This document shows positions 12,371 to 23,386 of a DNA stretch of 64,000 nucleotides, one piece after another. The DNA is from Phyto melanocephala (Eukaryota > Arthropoda > Insecta > Diptera > Rhinophoridae). Under the pieces are notes generated by a model. That model was not told the origin of the DNA. It saw nothing but the letters and a program-made list of their open reading frames with translations, and searched no databases. The DNA is taken from contig OW799237.1 of NCBI GenBank assembly GCA_941918925.1, forward strand, positions 72,427,126-72,491,125, read 5' to 3'. A program made the translations under genes and the position numbers. Position 1 is the stretch's first letter. Each line of letters opens with the position of its first letter.

Positions 12371-12969
12371 ACTTGATATATTTAAGAAAAATATATATAT
12401 TTTTCAAACTAATTTAAGCCTATAACTTTGGCGATAAGTGACCGATTTGTACATTTACGGATGGCTTAAAGTGCATACCATATCTGCAAATAGAATCAAA
12501 CGCGCTTATAAATTATCCATAGATTAAAAATTATAATTTTGTTGTTAAGAAATGGGGAAAAAACAAAGGTAGTCATTTTTATTTGCTTATATCTTAGATT
12601 GTGTTGGACTTCAGGCAGCAATAGCCGATTAACCAGTTGAAAAGAAATCGGCGAGTACGATTTGTTTATTATAAATTTTCGTTGTCCTTATAAACCAGGT
12701 ATGTCAAAAATATTGTAAAACAGTGCCAATAACAATAGATTGGTCCTGTTGTGGTTGCTCTACCTGGCTTATCGATCGCCGTTATGTACTCGGTGATGGT
12801 ATTTGTGTAATGATCTGTTAATAATAGTTTAATAGCCTTACTTTTTTTTCTGTAAAGGGTGGTATACCCATAAAGCACGATGGTTATTGTCATGGTTAGT
12901 GACACGTTAACGTCAAGTTTTTGTCCAACTTAATTTGACGATTCTTTGTTTGAGTATTTGATAAATTCA

Positions 12970-13500
12970 ACAATGGAGATGTACACGACGCGTAAAGACT
13001 GTTAAAGCTTTTTACGAAAATGGGCGTTTAAATTTAAATCTCGATAATGTGGCATAAGAGCCGATAACCTATATTTGTTGTCGCGTCCAACAATTAAACA
13101 TCTCAGCAACATTATTGATTCGAGTTTTGAATAAGGAATTGAATTTATACTCTTACAAGGTTCAAAGAAGGCTGAAGCCTACTGACCATTTCAAGCGTTG
13201 TCAATACGCCGTTTTATTGGCTGAACAGACAGAAGTAAATGGTGACTTCACACGAAAGAATATCTTCAACTACGAGGCACACTTTCACCTCAGTGGATTC
13301 GTTAACAAGCGTACATATGTGGTTCTAACAGGTTGGTGCAACTTGACACACAGCCAACAAAACAAAGGCTCTTTTGCGCGAGAAATTCAAAAGCCGTAAT
13401 ATCTCACGTTATTGAAATGTTAATTGGGCGCCACCATCATGTGATTTGACACTGTTAGAATTTTTTCTTTGAGTATATTTAAGAGAAAAAGTGTACGTCA
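12970..13500 (+). pseudogene. Tc1/mariner-superfamily transposase remnant
   Basis: Plus-strand fragments read V-K-A-F-Y-E-N-G-R near 13000, then F-K-R-C-Q-Y-A-V and F-N-Y-E-A-H-F-H-L-S-G-F-V-N-K (13115-13399), then W-A-P-P-S-C-D-L-T-x-L-E-F-F-L near 13425. The FSDEAHF motif of relatives holds the first catalytic Asp; here it is F-N-Y-E, so the Asp is gone. The central part around F-Q-Q-D-G is missing or scrambled. Confidence 0.75.
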
Positions 13501-13559
13501 ATTAGCCTAGAACAATCCGAAAGCTAAAGGTTTTCACTATTTCATTTTTGTTGTCAAAT

Positions 13560-13910
13560 TGTCCAAATTGTTGGCAATTGTATGAAAACGGGTTGTCATA
13601 TGGCGTCATCTATGTTTGCAGTCAGCTGTGCACACAAACTGCCATCTAAACTGACAAATAAGTGAAAACGCCAAATTTCAGTTTGTCAGCAGATATGGCA
13701 GCATTTTTTTTTCAAAGTAAACTTGACAACAAGTTGTCAATTATTTTTGTTTGTCGTTCGTCAGTTTTTTTTGTCAGTTTTTACAATGCAGTGAAAACGC
13801 ATTTGACGCAAACTGACGAGAATTCATTTGATGCAGTTTTTGTTGGCATTTTATATGACATAGTGAAAACCAAGCATTACAATTATGTCTCAGTGTCATT
13901 TAAAATATGA
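13560..13910. repeat. Sequence with spaced GTGAAAAC motifs, possible MITE remnant
   Basis: Four (G/A)TGAAAAC motifs at about 13581, 13655, 13790 and 13862 lie among GACAA/TTGTC runs inside the mariner-like element. No clear terminal repeat or target duplication. Confidence 0.2.
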
Positions 13911-14089
13911 ACAATCGAATAGAATAAATTCCAGCAAAGCTGTGGTGTGCATTTGGCAGATATTTTGTTTCACACATAATCAAAGATAATTCTTCTATCG
14001 TAATAAAAAAATATTAAGATAATTCTATGAAAACTTATTGTTTTATTTACAATTAACATTGTGCGTTTTACGTGGACCACCCTGTACAT

Positions 14090-14780
14090 ATACACAGACA
14101 GCGTATTTATTAATATATTTTATATTCATAGGAGATAAATAAAGTTTCGCATACTTGATATTTACTTAGTTTTTTGAAAAAATATGGCACGAAGGCTTAA
14201 TCTTATGTATATTATAAAAATACAAATATCAAAACCAACACACAAAAATGATACTTTGTGATCCAGCCAGACAAAGAGAGTAATTATACAGATGTTTTCT
14301 TAAAAATAAAATTGCTCTCCACTTATTTGCACCGATCGATTTCAAGTGAGTTTTATTTAATTCAACGCATATGGTTTTATTTATTTGATCTGGCCAGATC
14401 AAGATAATAACCCTATGGTTTAATCTATTATTTAACTAGCAATTGAATGCAAAAAGGATTTTATTAATTTTTGCCTAATGACATTTTCTGTTTTTTTTTT
14501 AATTTTTTATTGTTCCTTCTTATTATAACCATCCTTTGGCTGACTGTATTGAAAGCAGAGTTGTATTTTTAAGCTGATAGGCTTTGGCATACATAATTTT
14601 TGGATACTTGTAATTGTTTTACGAAGTATAATAAATTATTAAGCCAAAATAAAAGATTCCATGAAAAATTAAAAAAAATTAAAAAGTTTGATCATGTACA
14701 TACAAATTTGATATTAAAAAGAAAAAAATTGTATTTATATAAGACAAACATGTAAGTTGAATATTTTGTTTAAGTGTTTG
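14090..14780. other. AT-rich intergenic with an 18-bp perfect palindrome
   Basis: No gene seen. TTGATCTGGCCAGATCAA at 14385-14402 is a perfect palindrome. Confidence 0.5.
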
Positions 14781-14790
14781 TATAATTTTA

Positions 14791-14796
14791 TTTATT
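14791..14796 (-). terminator. Poly(A) signal AATAAA of the two-domain defensin
   Basis: AATAAA on the minus strand, about 70 bp past the stop codon. Confidence 0.5.
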
Positions 14797-14865
14797 TTTC
14801 TTTTCACATACATACATATATGTACATATGTATGTACTTATTTTATAAATGTCTCTCTAAGCGTT

Positions 14866-15396
14866 TTAATTATAGCATACACAAAAGCCTTGGAAACTGC
14901 AATAACCACCTTTATAGTGATTTTTAATACAGTAACCAAGACAATGGCGCCAAGAACTTCCAAAACTACATTTACCTCCAAAGGTAAATGGAAAAGGCTT
15001 TTTACGTTTGATCTCAGTAGAACCAGTGTCATTAACTACGGGTTCTTTCAATTTAAGGCACATACAGACTTCTTTCTCAGTACAATAACCATTCTTGTAT
15101 TTTCTCCCTTTACAAGCAGCAATACACTTTGAATTATTTAATCTGAAATATTTACCCTGTAAGTGACAAAGATTGCTATGAGCACGTCTCCAACCAAACG
15201 CTTCCTGTAATTCTATATAAACAGGTTCTTCATCACCGACCTTCGCAGATTCAGTATTATCAGCTACAGCTAAATCGTTGTCAATGTATTTAGCTAAGTC
15301 CGTTTTGTTTATAGCATTAGCAACTTTCGAATTTTTGGCTTTAATCAGACTAAAATTCAAAGTAGAAAAGAGTATTACTGCCCAGATAAATTTCAT
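14866..15396 (-). CDS. Secreted two-domain defensin
   Basis: Intronless 176-residue ORF. Residues 1-20 are a signal peptide (M-K-F-I-W start, cut likely at IKA|K). A propeptide of about 50 acidic residues follows, ending in W-R-R at 69-71, a plausible convertase site. Defensin domain 1 spans C77-C113 (C-x13-C-x3-C-x9-C-x5-C-x-C). A linker with N-D-T and the basic run K-R-K-K (130-133) leads to domain 2, C143-C174 (C-x8-C-x3-C-x9-C-x5-C-x-C), which ends two residues before the stop. Both domains have the G-Y-C gamma-core motif. The two domains differ clearly, unlike those of the polydefensin, so this is an older duplication. The basic sites make cleavage into two peptides more credible here than in the 13-domain protein. 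The gene at 30880-31282 is its broken paralogue. Secreted antimicrobial activity is inferred from family. Confidence 0.9.
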   Translation of the reverse strand: MKFIWAVILFSTLNFSLIKAKNSKVANAINKTDLAKYIDNDLAVADNTESAKVGDEEPVYIELQEAFGWRRAHSNLCHLQGKYFRLNNSKCIAACKGRKYKNGYCTEKEVCMCLKLKEPVVNDTGSTEIKRKKPFPFTFGGKCSFGSSWRHCLGYCIKNHYKGGYCSFQGFCVCYN

Positions 15397-15475
15397 TTTT
15401 CATAAAAATTTACTGCGAACTTGTTTAAATGTTGAAAATATTATTCTTGTGATATGTGTAGAAATTAAGGTGTGG

Positions 15476-15520
15476 TATTTATATAAAATTTGTTTATTGT
15501 TTTTCAAGCTAAATTTGAAT
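15476..15520 (-). promoter_or_regulatory. Core promoter of the two-domain defensin
   Basis: Minus-strand TATAAATA at 15476-15483, about 80 bp before the ATG. Directly upstream lies AGCTTGAAAAACA, which matches AGCTTAAAAAACA at the same place before the pseudogene promoter (31393-31440). Shared box, spacing and upstream sequence point to a common ancestral promoter. Confidence 0.6.
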
Positions 15521-15884
15521 TTTTTCATGTTTGAAAACAATGTTTATTAGCCAGTGCCTTTAAATATTGTTATAACCCAATGAAAAATTGAAAAAAAAAA
15601 TACTTTAAATAAAATAAAATAAAAATATTATTTATATTATTTTTTTCCAATTCCAACAATATAACAGCTAAAGTAACAATTTATAAATTTATTAAAAATC
15701 AAAATTTTTCAAAATATCATTTTGCATTATTTTCTTGCAACACTACGGATGCTATAAGAAATGTTGCTATTGACAATCAGTTATGTGGGCACATAACGAG
15801 TTGACACATGACCGAAAGGTAATGATTGCCTATGTTTTTTAACTTTTTCTTCTTGAAACGTAGATATGTAACGAATATACAAAA

Positions 15885-16032
15885 CTAGCTGTACACTGTG
15901 CTCGTTGCAACATCACATTTATTTCAAAATAAACAAAATCAATAAAATGACTCAAAATGAATTGAAAAATTGTGTATTGTCTTCAAATTTAGTTCAGTTG
16001 GTGGCGTAGCATCGCGAGCAGGATACAGCTAG
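15885..16032. mobile_element. Small element with Helitron-like 3' ends at both sides
   Basis: The left edge is A|CTAGCTGTACACTGTGCTC and the right edge is GCGAGCAGGATACAGCTAG|T. The edges are imperfect inverted copies of one another, each resembling a Helitron 3' terminus on its own strand (GC-rich segment then CTAG before T). 148 bp, no coding. Confidence 0.45.
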
Positions 16033-16329
16033 TTAATTAATAAACGTAATTTAAGTCACAGTGAAATGCACCAAACTATTCTAAAAACGTTGATTTAGAT
16101 AAAACAAAAAAAAAATCTAGTGGTAACTATCACATACATAGTTATATATCTGCATTATTGTACAAACTTTGTGAAGGGTATTTGAGAATCGTCACTGCCG
16201 AGTATAGCGCTCATATTTTTTTCTCTTTTCTTTTTTATATTTGTTGTGTCAAAAAATCATCATAACATTGTTTGTATTAAAATATTGTTGAACGAATTAG
16301 ACTCATACATTTAAAGCAGAACAGAAAAC

Positions 16330-16420
16330 AAATAAGAGTACTATGTTCGGCTGTGACGAATTCTAGATACCCACCACCAATTTCGTATGGTACTTTTGTA
16401 CAGAAAATTTATTGTTTTGT
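16330..16420 (+). repeat. Family A 5'-end fragment
   Basis: AAATAAGAGTACTATGTTCGGCTGTG and TACCCACCACCAATTT match the start of family A. The rest to about 18000 shows no further recognisable element. Confidence 0.5.
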
Positions 16421-18004
16421 TTACAACTATAGAATAATCTTTATACTAACATATGTATTAGTTTGTATGCTTAAGTTCGGTTTCCCACTGAATTATTCTC
16501 TCATATTTAGTTTCAAAATGGAACTCAAACTACTTTTTACAATAGGAATAATACTATTCACTTTGCTCCACAGTTTTGTATTTTTATTAACTCTGAAAAG
16601 TTCAACTCGGTAGCTATTAGGTGGATAAAAATTAATATTAATTGTGTGGAGGTATTAATCAAAGCAAAAACCTTATTAGGAGGAGGGCGATAAATAGGGC
16701 ATGTCACATTACTTTTTTTGTTTCAATTGTAGATTAATCAGAAAACAAGACAGACGAAATTTTATCTTCACATTTTATCTTATCTTCTTCTTTATTTTGA
16801 ACTGTTCTTTTATAATAAGAGCAAAAATTCCAAGGCAAATTCACTTTGATTGGAATAAAAATTCCGTAGGGGAAAAAATTTATTTCTTTATTCACGACAG
16901 GGTTAATTTTTTATGATTTTCTTTTTTCATAAAAATATGTCGTGGTTAAAACTTAGGTAAACTTAGGTTAAACAACTTAATATTGCTAAATAAAACTCAC
17001 TTAATATGTAAGAAAAACAAATAACGGGCAAAACTTCCATTTAAAGCGATTGTTAGGATTTTAAAAACAGAACATTAATACATAGACGACAGCAGGCTTC
17101 CTACTACAATCTTTCAAAATTAAAATATACAAGTTTATATGAAGACTGTATTTTGACGCCGTAAGAGCAACACGGCTACACGACCACCGCCCAACACGAC
17201 AAACTCGTCGGTAAACATTCGCTCTTTTAAGCACAAAAAAGAAAAAAAATAGCAATTGTAAGTGTTAAAGGTGTTTACTGTTTGTGCAAGACGGATGCAA
17301 TTATCTGAAATTGTGTAATGTCTAATACTTTGATATCTACGGCCATAAATCACAAGATTTTTATTAAACAATAGTTTCTTAAACTCGGCCACATTCCAAT
17401 GGAAGCTGACTTCATTCAATCTACTATCAACCGCGCACTTAAGACATAAGACATCTATGCGCTACAGATCAATCAAAAAAGTCAAAACCATACTAGGTAA
17501 ACTACACCAGCTATAAGCTTTTTACAACAATTTGTTACTGTTTAGTTCCTTAGAAGAATATGAATTAGTCGCAACAAAGGTGACGCTGAAGTCTCAGACA
17601 TACGTGTGTTGCCTTAAAACCCAGGTGGTGAAATACTTTATATATTAAAATTTTTTGATGAATGACAAAAATCGTCCCAAACAAAGTCGACCGCAATTAT
17701 TGCCAAACCCTTTTGTTAGTTTCCTTGCCTTTACGAACACAGAAGGAAGGTCCCAGTTTAAGAACTTAGAACATTAAAAGAGAGCACTTTCCGAAGAATA
17801 TCGTTCCTTCTATGATAATTAACTCCATAAGTAAATTTAAAAGCACAATGCATTGAGCTACTTAGTGTAGTTATTGCACATCATTTCACTTTCATGGAAC
17901 ATTTTTTTTTTGTTGTATTCTACTTAAGAGCATTAATTTCATGATTATTCAAAATTATTTAAAATAAAAATAATAACTTTTTTTAATAAAAACTACTTGT
18001 GAAA
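16421..18004. other. AT-rich, no supported gene
   Basis: The longest frames (16353-16613 plus, 17135-17419 minus) have no recognisable domain. 17188-17223 (minus) repeats a 36-bp segment found at 5773. Confidence 0.4.
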
Positions 18005-18363
18005 CTATGTAGATAGAAAACCTATGTAGTATATATTTTCTGAGCCCTAGTGTAATTTTAGGCCGACCTAGCTATATCCGTCCGTATGTCCGTCTGTTGA
18101 AAGCACGATAGAGCTCGAATTTAAGGAGATCAAATTTTTCCCAAATATTTTTTATACACAAAGTTTGTTTCGTATTAAAAATGAGCTAAATCGGTATATT
18201 AGGAAGAGAGTTATAGCTCGTTATACAGGAGTAGGTAAAAAAAAATGTCCTTCCTCATCGAATAAAATGCGATAAAAATTTCATAACTATATTTCCCAAG
18301 TAAAAAGAAAATATCTCTCTAAAAATTGCTCAAATCGGAGTTATAAATAATAGTGTACTATAA

Positions 18364-18958
18364 CACTGCTTGACAAAAAATCATTTTTTGTCTTCCCGTT
18401 AATTAAAACTATATGGACTACATGAATTTTGACGCGCTGAACTCAAATCCGTTGTCGTTTTTTTCCCATCAGATCGGGACTTTTTTTATGGGCGTGGTAA
18501 ATTTTTCCCCCTAAATTAGTCAGGTACGGAGACATATTTGATCCTAACTCGAGAACCAGTCATCCGATTTTCAAAAATAAAACACCAAAAAATGTGCAAC
18601 AAAATTGAATTTATTTTAGTGAAATAAAATTTTTCTCTATCTCTTTTGGTTTTGGATTTATTTAGAAATTAATGGAGAAAAATAAATTTTTCGTGCAAAA
18701 TTCGTAATATTTTTCAATTTAAAAATAGAATTAAAAAAAAATATAAGATAGATATTCAACATTTTAAACTTTTTGCTGAGAGCTACTTATCTTAAAAATA
18801 AAAAAAGCCATAAACCATAAAAATTAATTAAAAAATGTAGATTCTATTGTCAATTTACCGCCGGTACCAATCTTGACCAAATATGTGTAATCAAACAACG
18901 TCAGAGTGGGCGCACTAAAGCGCCTTGTAGCAATAATGAATGGCAACTATTTACTTCT
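18364..18958 (+). repeat. Left long terminal inverted repeat of the CACTG element
   Basis: Matches the right arm in inverse over CACTGC, GTCCATATAG, ATCCGTTGTC, GGGCGTGG, CACCAAAAAATGTG and GTGGGCGCACTAAAGCGCC. It contains about 80 bp missing from the right arm. The gene's likely start ATG lies at its inner edge. Confidence 0.75.
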
Positions 18959-20050
18959 ATCTATTTACTAAGCTCTCAAAAAACAAGTCTGAGCTTCTTG
19001 CATCCCAATTAAAAGAATGGAATTTGGTGCAAAAGGACGTTAACGTCTCGTACTTTCGAAATAGAGATAAACCTTTTTTTAGTTATTTCAGCAGAGAGGA
19101 AGGTTTGGTATTTTGTGATAATGCTGATGGACTTTTACGACAACTGTGTTTCATTGATAAATTTGAGGAATGCCGGCTTTTTATTAATTCATCCGAGACA
19201 AGTTTGAAAGCCGTTTACTTCACAATGGCAACAAATTTCCATCGGTCCCACTCGCGTATGCAAGAAATATGAAAGAAAACTATTGTAGCATGAAGATGAT
19301 ACTACAAAAAATTAAATATTCACATTATTCATGGAACGTGTGTGCAGATTTGAAAGTCGTAGTAATGTTAAATGGTTTGCAAAGTGGATATACTAAGTTT
19401 TTTTGCTTCTTATGTGAATGGGATAGCCGCGCGAAAGAAAAACACTTCAATGTTTAAATTTGGCCGAAAAGAGTAAATTTTATTCCAGGAGAAAAAAATG
19501 TAGCAGAAGAGCCTTTAATTCAAAAAGAACAAATTCTTCTGCCTCCTCTTCACATAAAGCTAGGCCTAATGAAAAATTTTGTCAAAGCAATGAACAAGAA
19601 CGGTGAAGGCTTCCTATACATAAAGAGCAAATTTCCTAGAATCAGAGATGCTAAAGTAAAAGAAGGCATATTTGTAGGTCCACAAATACGACAGCTTATG
19701 AAGGACGAGGTCTTTAGAACGAAATTGAATGATATGGAAGAAGGAGCATGGACAGCTTTTGTGAATGTGTGCCACAATTTTCTGGGAAACAGAAAAGCTG
19801 AAAACAACCATGAAATCATCGAAGAACTACTTTCATCCTACAAAGTGTAATATGTCCCTTAAAATTCATTTTTTGGACTCGCATCTAGATTTTTTCCGGA
19901 TAATCTTGGTGCTGTTTCAGACAAACTTGGTAAAAGGTTCCATCAAGATATATTACATATAGAGAAGCGTTATAATGGAAACCCATCGGAAGGAATGCTT
20001 GCAGATTGTTGTTGGTCGATTTTTCAAGAATCTCAAACTGATAATATTAA
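18940..20050 (+). pseudogene. Orphan arthropod protein family (candidate transposase of the CACTG element), broken
   Basis: Recognisable segments in order: K-S-E-L-L-A-S-Q-L-K-E-W-N-L; F-I-N-S-S-E-T-S-L-K-A-V; then after a frameshift near 19220, N-M-K-E-N-Y, C-A-D-L-K-V-V, G-L-Q-S-G-Y-T-K-F and C-F-L-C-E-W-D-S-R; a TAA at about 19455; L-P-P-L-H-I-K-L-G-L-M-K-N-F-V-K-A-M (about 19540-19600); E-G-I-F-V-G-P-Q-I-R; a frameshift near 19850; I-H-F-L-D-S-H-L-D-F-F; a frameshift; R-F-H-Q-D-I. The end is cut by the repeat at 20056. This family occurs, from memory, as many uncharacterised multicopy arthropod proteins; its role is unknown to me. Its position between long TIRs with a target duplication suggests it is the element's own protein. 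The C-x2-C plus D-rich motifs could be zinc and catalytic sites, which is a guess. Confidence 0.6.
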
Positions 20051-20306
20051 TAAAAAAACAAGTAAGAGCGCTATATTCGGCTGTGCCGAATCTTATATAC
20101 CCTTCACAACGTGTAGTCATGCAATAACAGTAGTTTGTATCACCATTCCATATGATATACGTATATACATATAAAAAACATACATATATAAAAACATCCC
20201 ATTGTAAAATTATAAATTTACGTATGTATGTTAAAAAAAAAAAATTAAAAAAAATATTTTTAAAAAAAATTAAAAAAAAAATTTTTTTAAAAATAATTAA
20301 AATATA

Positions 20307-20326
20307 TCTATATATATAAAAGTGAA

Positions 20327-20367
<41 letters not shown>

Positions 20368-21193
20368 GCTATAGACTCCGAAACTGTAAAACCGATCGGG
20401 CTCAAACTTTGGTAAGTTGTTGTACACATACCAGGGAGTGTTTATGGGTGAAAAAAAGTGGGCGGAGCCACGCCCATAAAAAATTAGTTATCAGTTTTAG
20501 CTACTTGCACTTGACCGATTTTTCTGAAACTTTGCACACATATCGAGCTGTCATGACTAAATAATTTCGTGATAAGAAAATTGGGCGGGGCCACGCCCCT
20601 AAAAAAGTTTTAATTTTGAGGTACTTGCACTGGACCGATTTTTCTGAAACCTTGCACACATGTTGAGTTGTCATGACTTTATAATTTCGTGATTGAAAAA
20701 GTGGGCGGGGCCACGCCCATAAAAAATTAGTTATCAGTTTTAGCTACTTTCACTAGACCGAATTTTCTGAAACTTTGCAAACATACTGAGCTGTCATGAC
20801 TTTACACTTTCGTCATTAGAAAAGTGGGCAGTGCCACGCCCATTAAAAAAAAGGTATCATTTTGAGGTACTTGCGCTGGAACGATTTTTTTGAAACTTTG
20901 CACACATATTGAGTTGTCATGACTATACGGTTTCGTATTTAGAAAAGTGGGCAGTGCCACGCCCATAAAAAAAGGTATCATTTTGAGGTACTTACACTGG
21001 ACCGATTTTTCTGAAACTTTGCACACTTATTGAGCTGTCATGACTATACAGTTTTGTAATTAGAAAAGTGGGCAGTGCCACGCTCATAAAGAAAAAGTTA
21101 TAGTTTTTAGCCTTGCACTTGATATTCGATTAAAATTTAGAATGCGATTAAAATTCATGAAGGGGCGTAGCAACGCGCGCCGGGATTGGCTAG
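20307..21193 (+). mobile_element. Non-autonomous Helitron, copy 3
   Basis: TCTATATATATAAAAG after A, a (TG)15-like run at 20332-20364, six 118-bp units, GCGCGCCGGGATTGGCTAG before T. Inserted in the family B repeat. Confidence 0.85.
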
Positions 21194-21325
21194 TAATATA
21201 TATAAAACAAACAAAAATAAATTAAAAAAAAAAAATTAAAAAAAAAATTTAAAAAAAATAATAAAAACATAAATAATATATTAAATAAAAAATAAAAAAA
21301 AAATAAAAAATATAAAAAAAATTTT

Positions 21326-21620
21326 TTGGCTCAGCTGGGATTCGATGCCACGTTTTCTCTAACCAGTATACACGTTTGTATGTATGTATGTATGTATGTA
21401 TGTTGTTGTTGTAATGTTGTTTTTGTGAAAAAAAAATCGAGGTGGTCGTGGGTTTTTGCTCATATCTCAGTTGTTTATGTACCGATGTTTCTGATTTTTA
21501 ATACCGATCTACTCCCGAATATTTCTGATATTTAAATACTTCACCCGAGTCCAAGTGATGTCGGGGTTTTCAAAAAGTTGATTTCAACATACAGACGGTC
21601 AGACGGACAGACTAACAGGG
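21326..21620 (+). repeat. Family B interior with tRNA-like GGCTCAGCTGGGATTCGA block
   Basis: The segment from 21326, with a (TATG)6 run at 21376-21404 and GAGGTGGTCGTGG, is homologous in inverse to 60088-60360. The GGGATTCGATGCC core resembles a tRNA T-arm/B box. Confidence 0.5.
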
Positions 21621-22329
21621 CTTAATCGACTCCGCTATTCATAAGCTTTCAGAAAATATATACTTTATGGGGTCGGAAATCAAAATTGTAGAAAAAAACT
21701 TTAAAAAAATTTAAAAAAAACCTATATATACCCTTTTTCACTGTGTGAAGGGTATAAAAATAAATATTAATTGGAAAAACTAAAGTTGAATCTCCGCATA
21801 CAACGCAACAGCTTAAGCTACTTTTTATACCCTTCACACAGTGAAAAAGGGTATATATAGGTTTTTTTTTAATTTTTTTAAAGTTTTTTTAAAATTTTTT
21901 TTAATTTTTTTTTTTTTTTTTATTTAATATATTATTTATATTATTATTTTTTTTTTAATTTTTTTTTTTTAATTTTTTTTTTATATTTTTTTTTTTTTTA
22001 TATATATTATATATATAATAATTTTTTTTAAATTTTTTTTTTAATTTTTTATTAAATTTTTTTTTATTTTTTTTTTTTTTTTTTGTTTTTTTAGCATACA
22101 TACGTGAATTTAGAATTTTACAATGGGATGTTTTTATATATGTATGTTTTTATATGTATGTACGTATTTCATATGGGATGAATGGTGACACAAACTACTG
22201 TTATTACATGACTACACGTTGTGAAGGGTATATAAGATTCGGCACGGCCGAATATAGCGCTCTTACTTGTTTATTTTAACAATGTTTCCTTAATAAGAAT
22301 TAATAATTATTAACAAAAATTTTGTGTTA

Positions 22330-22699
22330 TCTTTATATATAAAAAATTGTTGCAAGTGCGTTGTGACTTTATAACTGAAGAACGGGCTCACCTATCCGAA
22401 CCAAATGCTTAGGCGGATTACGGGTAAAAAAGAATAAAATCAGTAACTCAGTATCTCCGGGCTTAATAAAGATATCACAAAAATTCAGAAAGCACCAAAG
22501 AGCCCGTTAAAATAATTGGATAGGTGTCTGGTACTTTTTGGAAATTTTGAGTTTTAAGGGGTAGAAACTGAATTTTGGTACTTTTTTGAACAGTATTTAT
22601 CTTTGAGAGGGATAGCAATAAGAAAAAAGTAAAAACGTAGTTTTATCTTCTTAAAACAATCTGTAATGATACGTAGCGTAGCACGTACCGGTCGGCTAG
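22330..22699 (+). mobile_element. Non-autonomous Helitron of a second family
   Basis: TCTTTATATATAAAAAATTG after A, ends GTACCGGTCGGCTAG before T. 370 bp, lacks the 118-bp repeat; the CCGGTCGG segment could form the 3' hairpin. Confidence 0.65.
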
Positions 22700-22871
22700 T
22701 TTTAAATAAAAAAATATATAGGCTGTAAATATTTTAATTTTTTATTGTAATTTGAAGTTATCTTCGGGTGACGACAGGTTGGGTGCTTTAAGCGAGACGT
22801 TGCTACAAAATTACAATCTGGCAAATTCTTTTTGCTTGTTTTTGTTTTTGTTGTACGAAAATATATTGAAA

Positions 22872-23386
22872 TAAATAGTTGCCATTCACTGTTGCTACAA
22901 GGCGCTTTAGTGCGCCCACTCTGACGTTGTTTGCTGCATTACACATATTTGGTCAATATTGGGTACCTGCAGTAAACTGACAATAAAATCAACATTTTTA
23001 AACCGATTTTTATGGTTTATGACTTTTTTTATTTGCAAGATAAGTAGCTCTCAGAAAAAAGTGCAAAATGTTGAATATTTGTTTTACATTTTTTAATTAA
23101 GTTTTTAAATTGAAAAATATTACGAATTTTGCACGAAAAAAATAATCTTGTTACACATTTTTTGGTGTTTTATTTTTGAAAATCAGATAACTGGTTCTCA
23201 ATTTAGGATGAAATATGTCTCCGTGCCTTACTAAATTAGGTGGAAAAATTTGCCACGCCCATAAAAAAAATCCCGATCTGATGGAAAAAAACCGACAACG
23301 GATTTGAGTTCAGCGCATTAAAATCCACATAGTCCACATAGTTTTATTTAATGGAGGATTTTGCAGCTGAGCAGTGTAATTTACAC
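22872..23386 (-). repeat. Right long terminal inverted repeat of the CACTG element
   Basis: Inverted counterpart of 18364-18958, shorter by an internal deletion near 23140. Confidence 0.75.

Larger units (their letters stand above)
12855..14084 (+). mobile_element. Mariner-like element with TIR-like ends
   Basis: AGGGTGGT at the left end and ACCACCCT at the right end are flanked by TA within one base. Inside are transposase remnants on plus. Confidence 0.55.
20056..22275. repeat. Two family B copies in inverted orientation
   Basis: 20056-21762 begins AAAACAAGTAAGAGCGCTAT with the ATTCGGCTGTGCCGAAT hairpin and TATACCCTTCACAACG, and ends TGTGAAGGGTATAAAAA. 21822-22275 is an inverted, shorter copy. 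The two facing ends (about 21722-21761 and 21822-21865) form a nearly perfect long hairpin around a 60-bp loop. Long A/T homopolymer tracts lie on both arms. Confidence 0.65.
18364..23386 (+). mobile_element. Long-TIR DNA transposon, CACTG ends, TAA duplication, carrying an orphan-family gene
   Basis: The arms 18364-18958 and 22872-23386 are inverted homologues. The ends are CACTGCT and AGCAGTG, flanked by TAA on both sides. The family A copy at about 44920-44945 supplies the empty site: removing the element plus one TAA gives the same length as that paralogue. CACTR ends with a 3-bp duplication fit the CMC (CACTA) group; a TWA duplication would also fit PIF/Harbinger, but the ends do not. 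Inside are a broken gene (18940-20050), family B repeats and two Helitrons. Confidence 0.7.

Noticed and set aside
14838..15550. Additional ORFs on both strands over the two-domain defensin
   Set aside because: Out-of-frame or antisense shadows of the 176-residue gene.
16353..16916. Short hydrophobic ORFs resembling membrane proteins
   Set aside because: AT-rich DNA gives F/I/L/Y-rich frames; no family motif or promoter supports them.
19953..20429. 158-residue minus ORF with a poly-threonine/histidine stretch
   Set aside because: It crosses the Helitron border and its low-complexity part is the (TG)n microsatellite.
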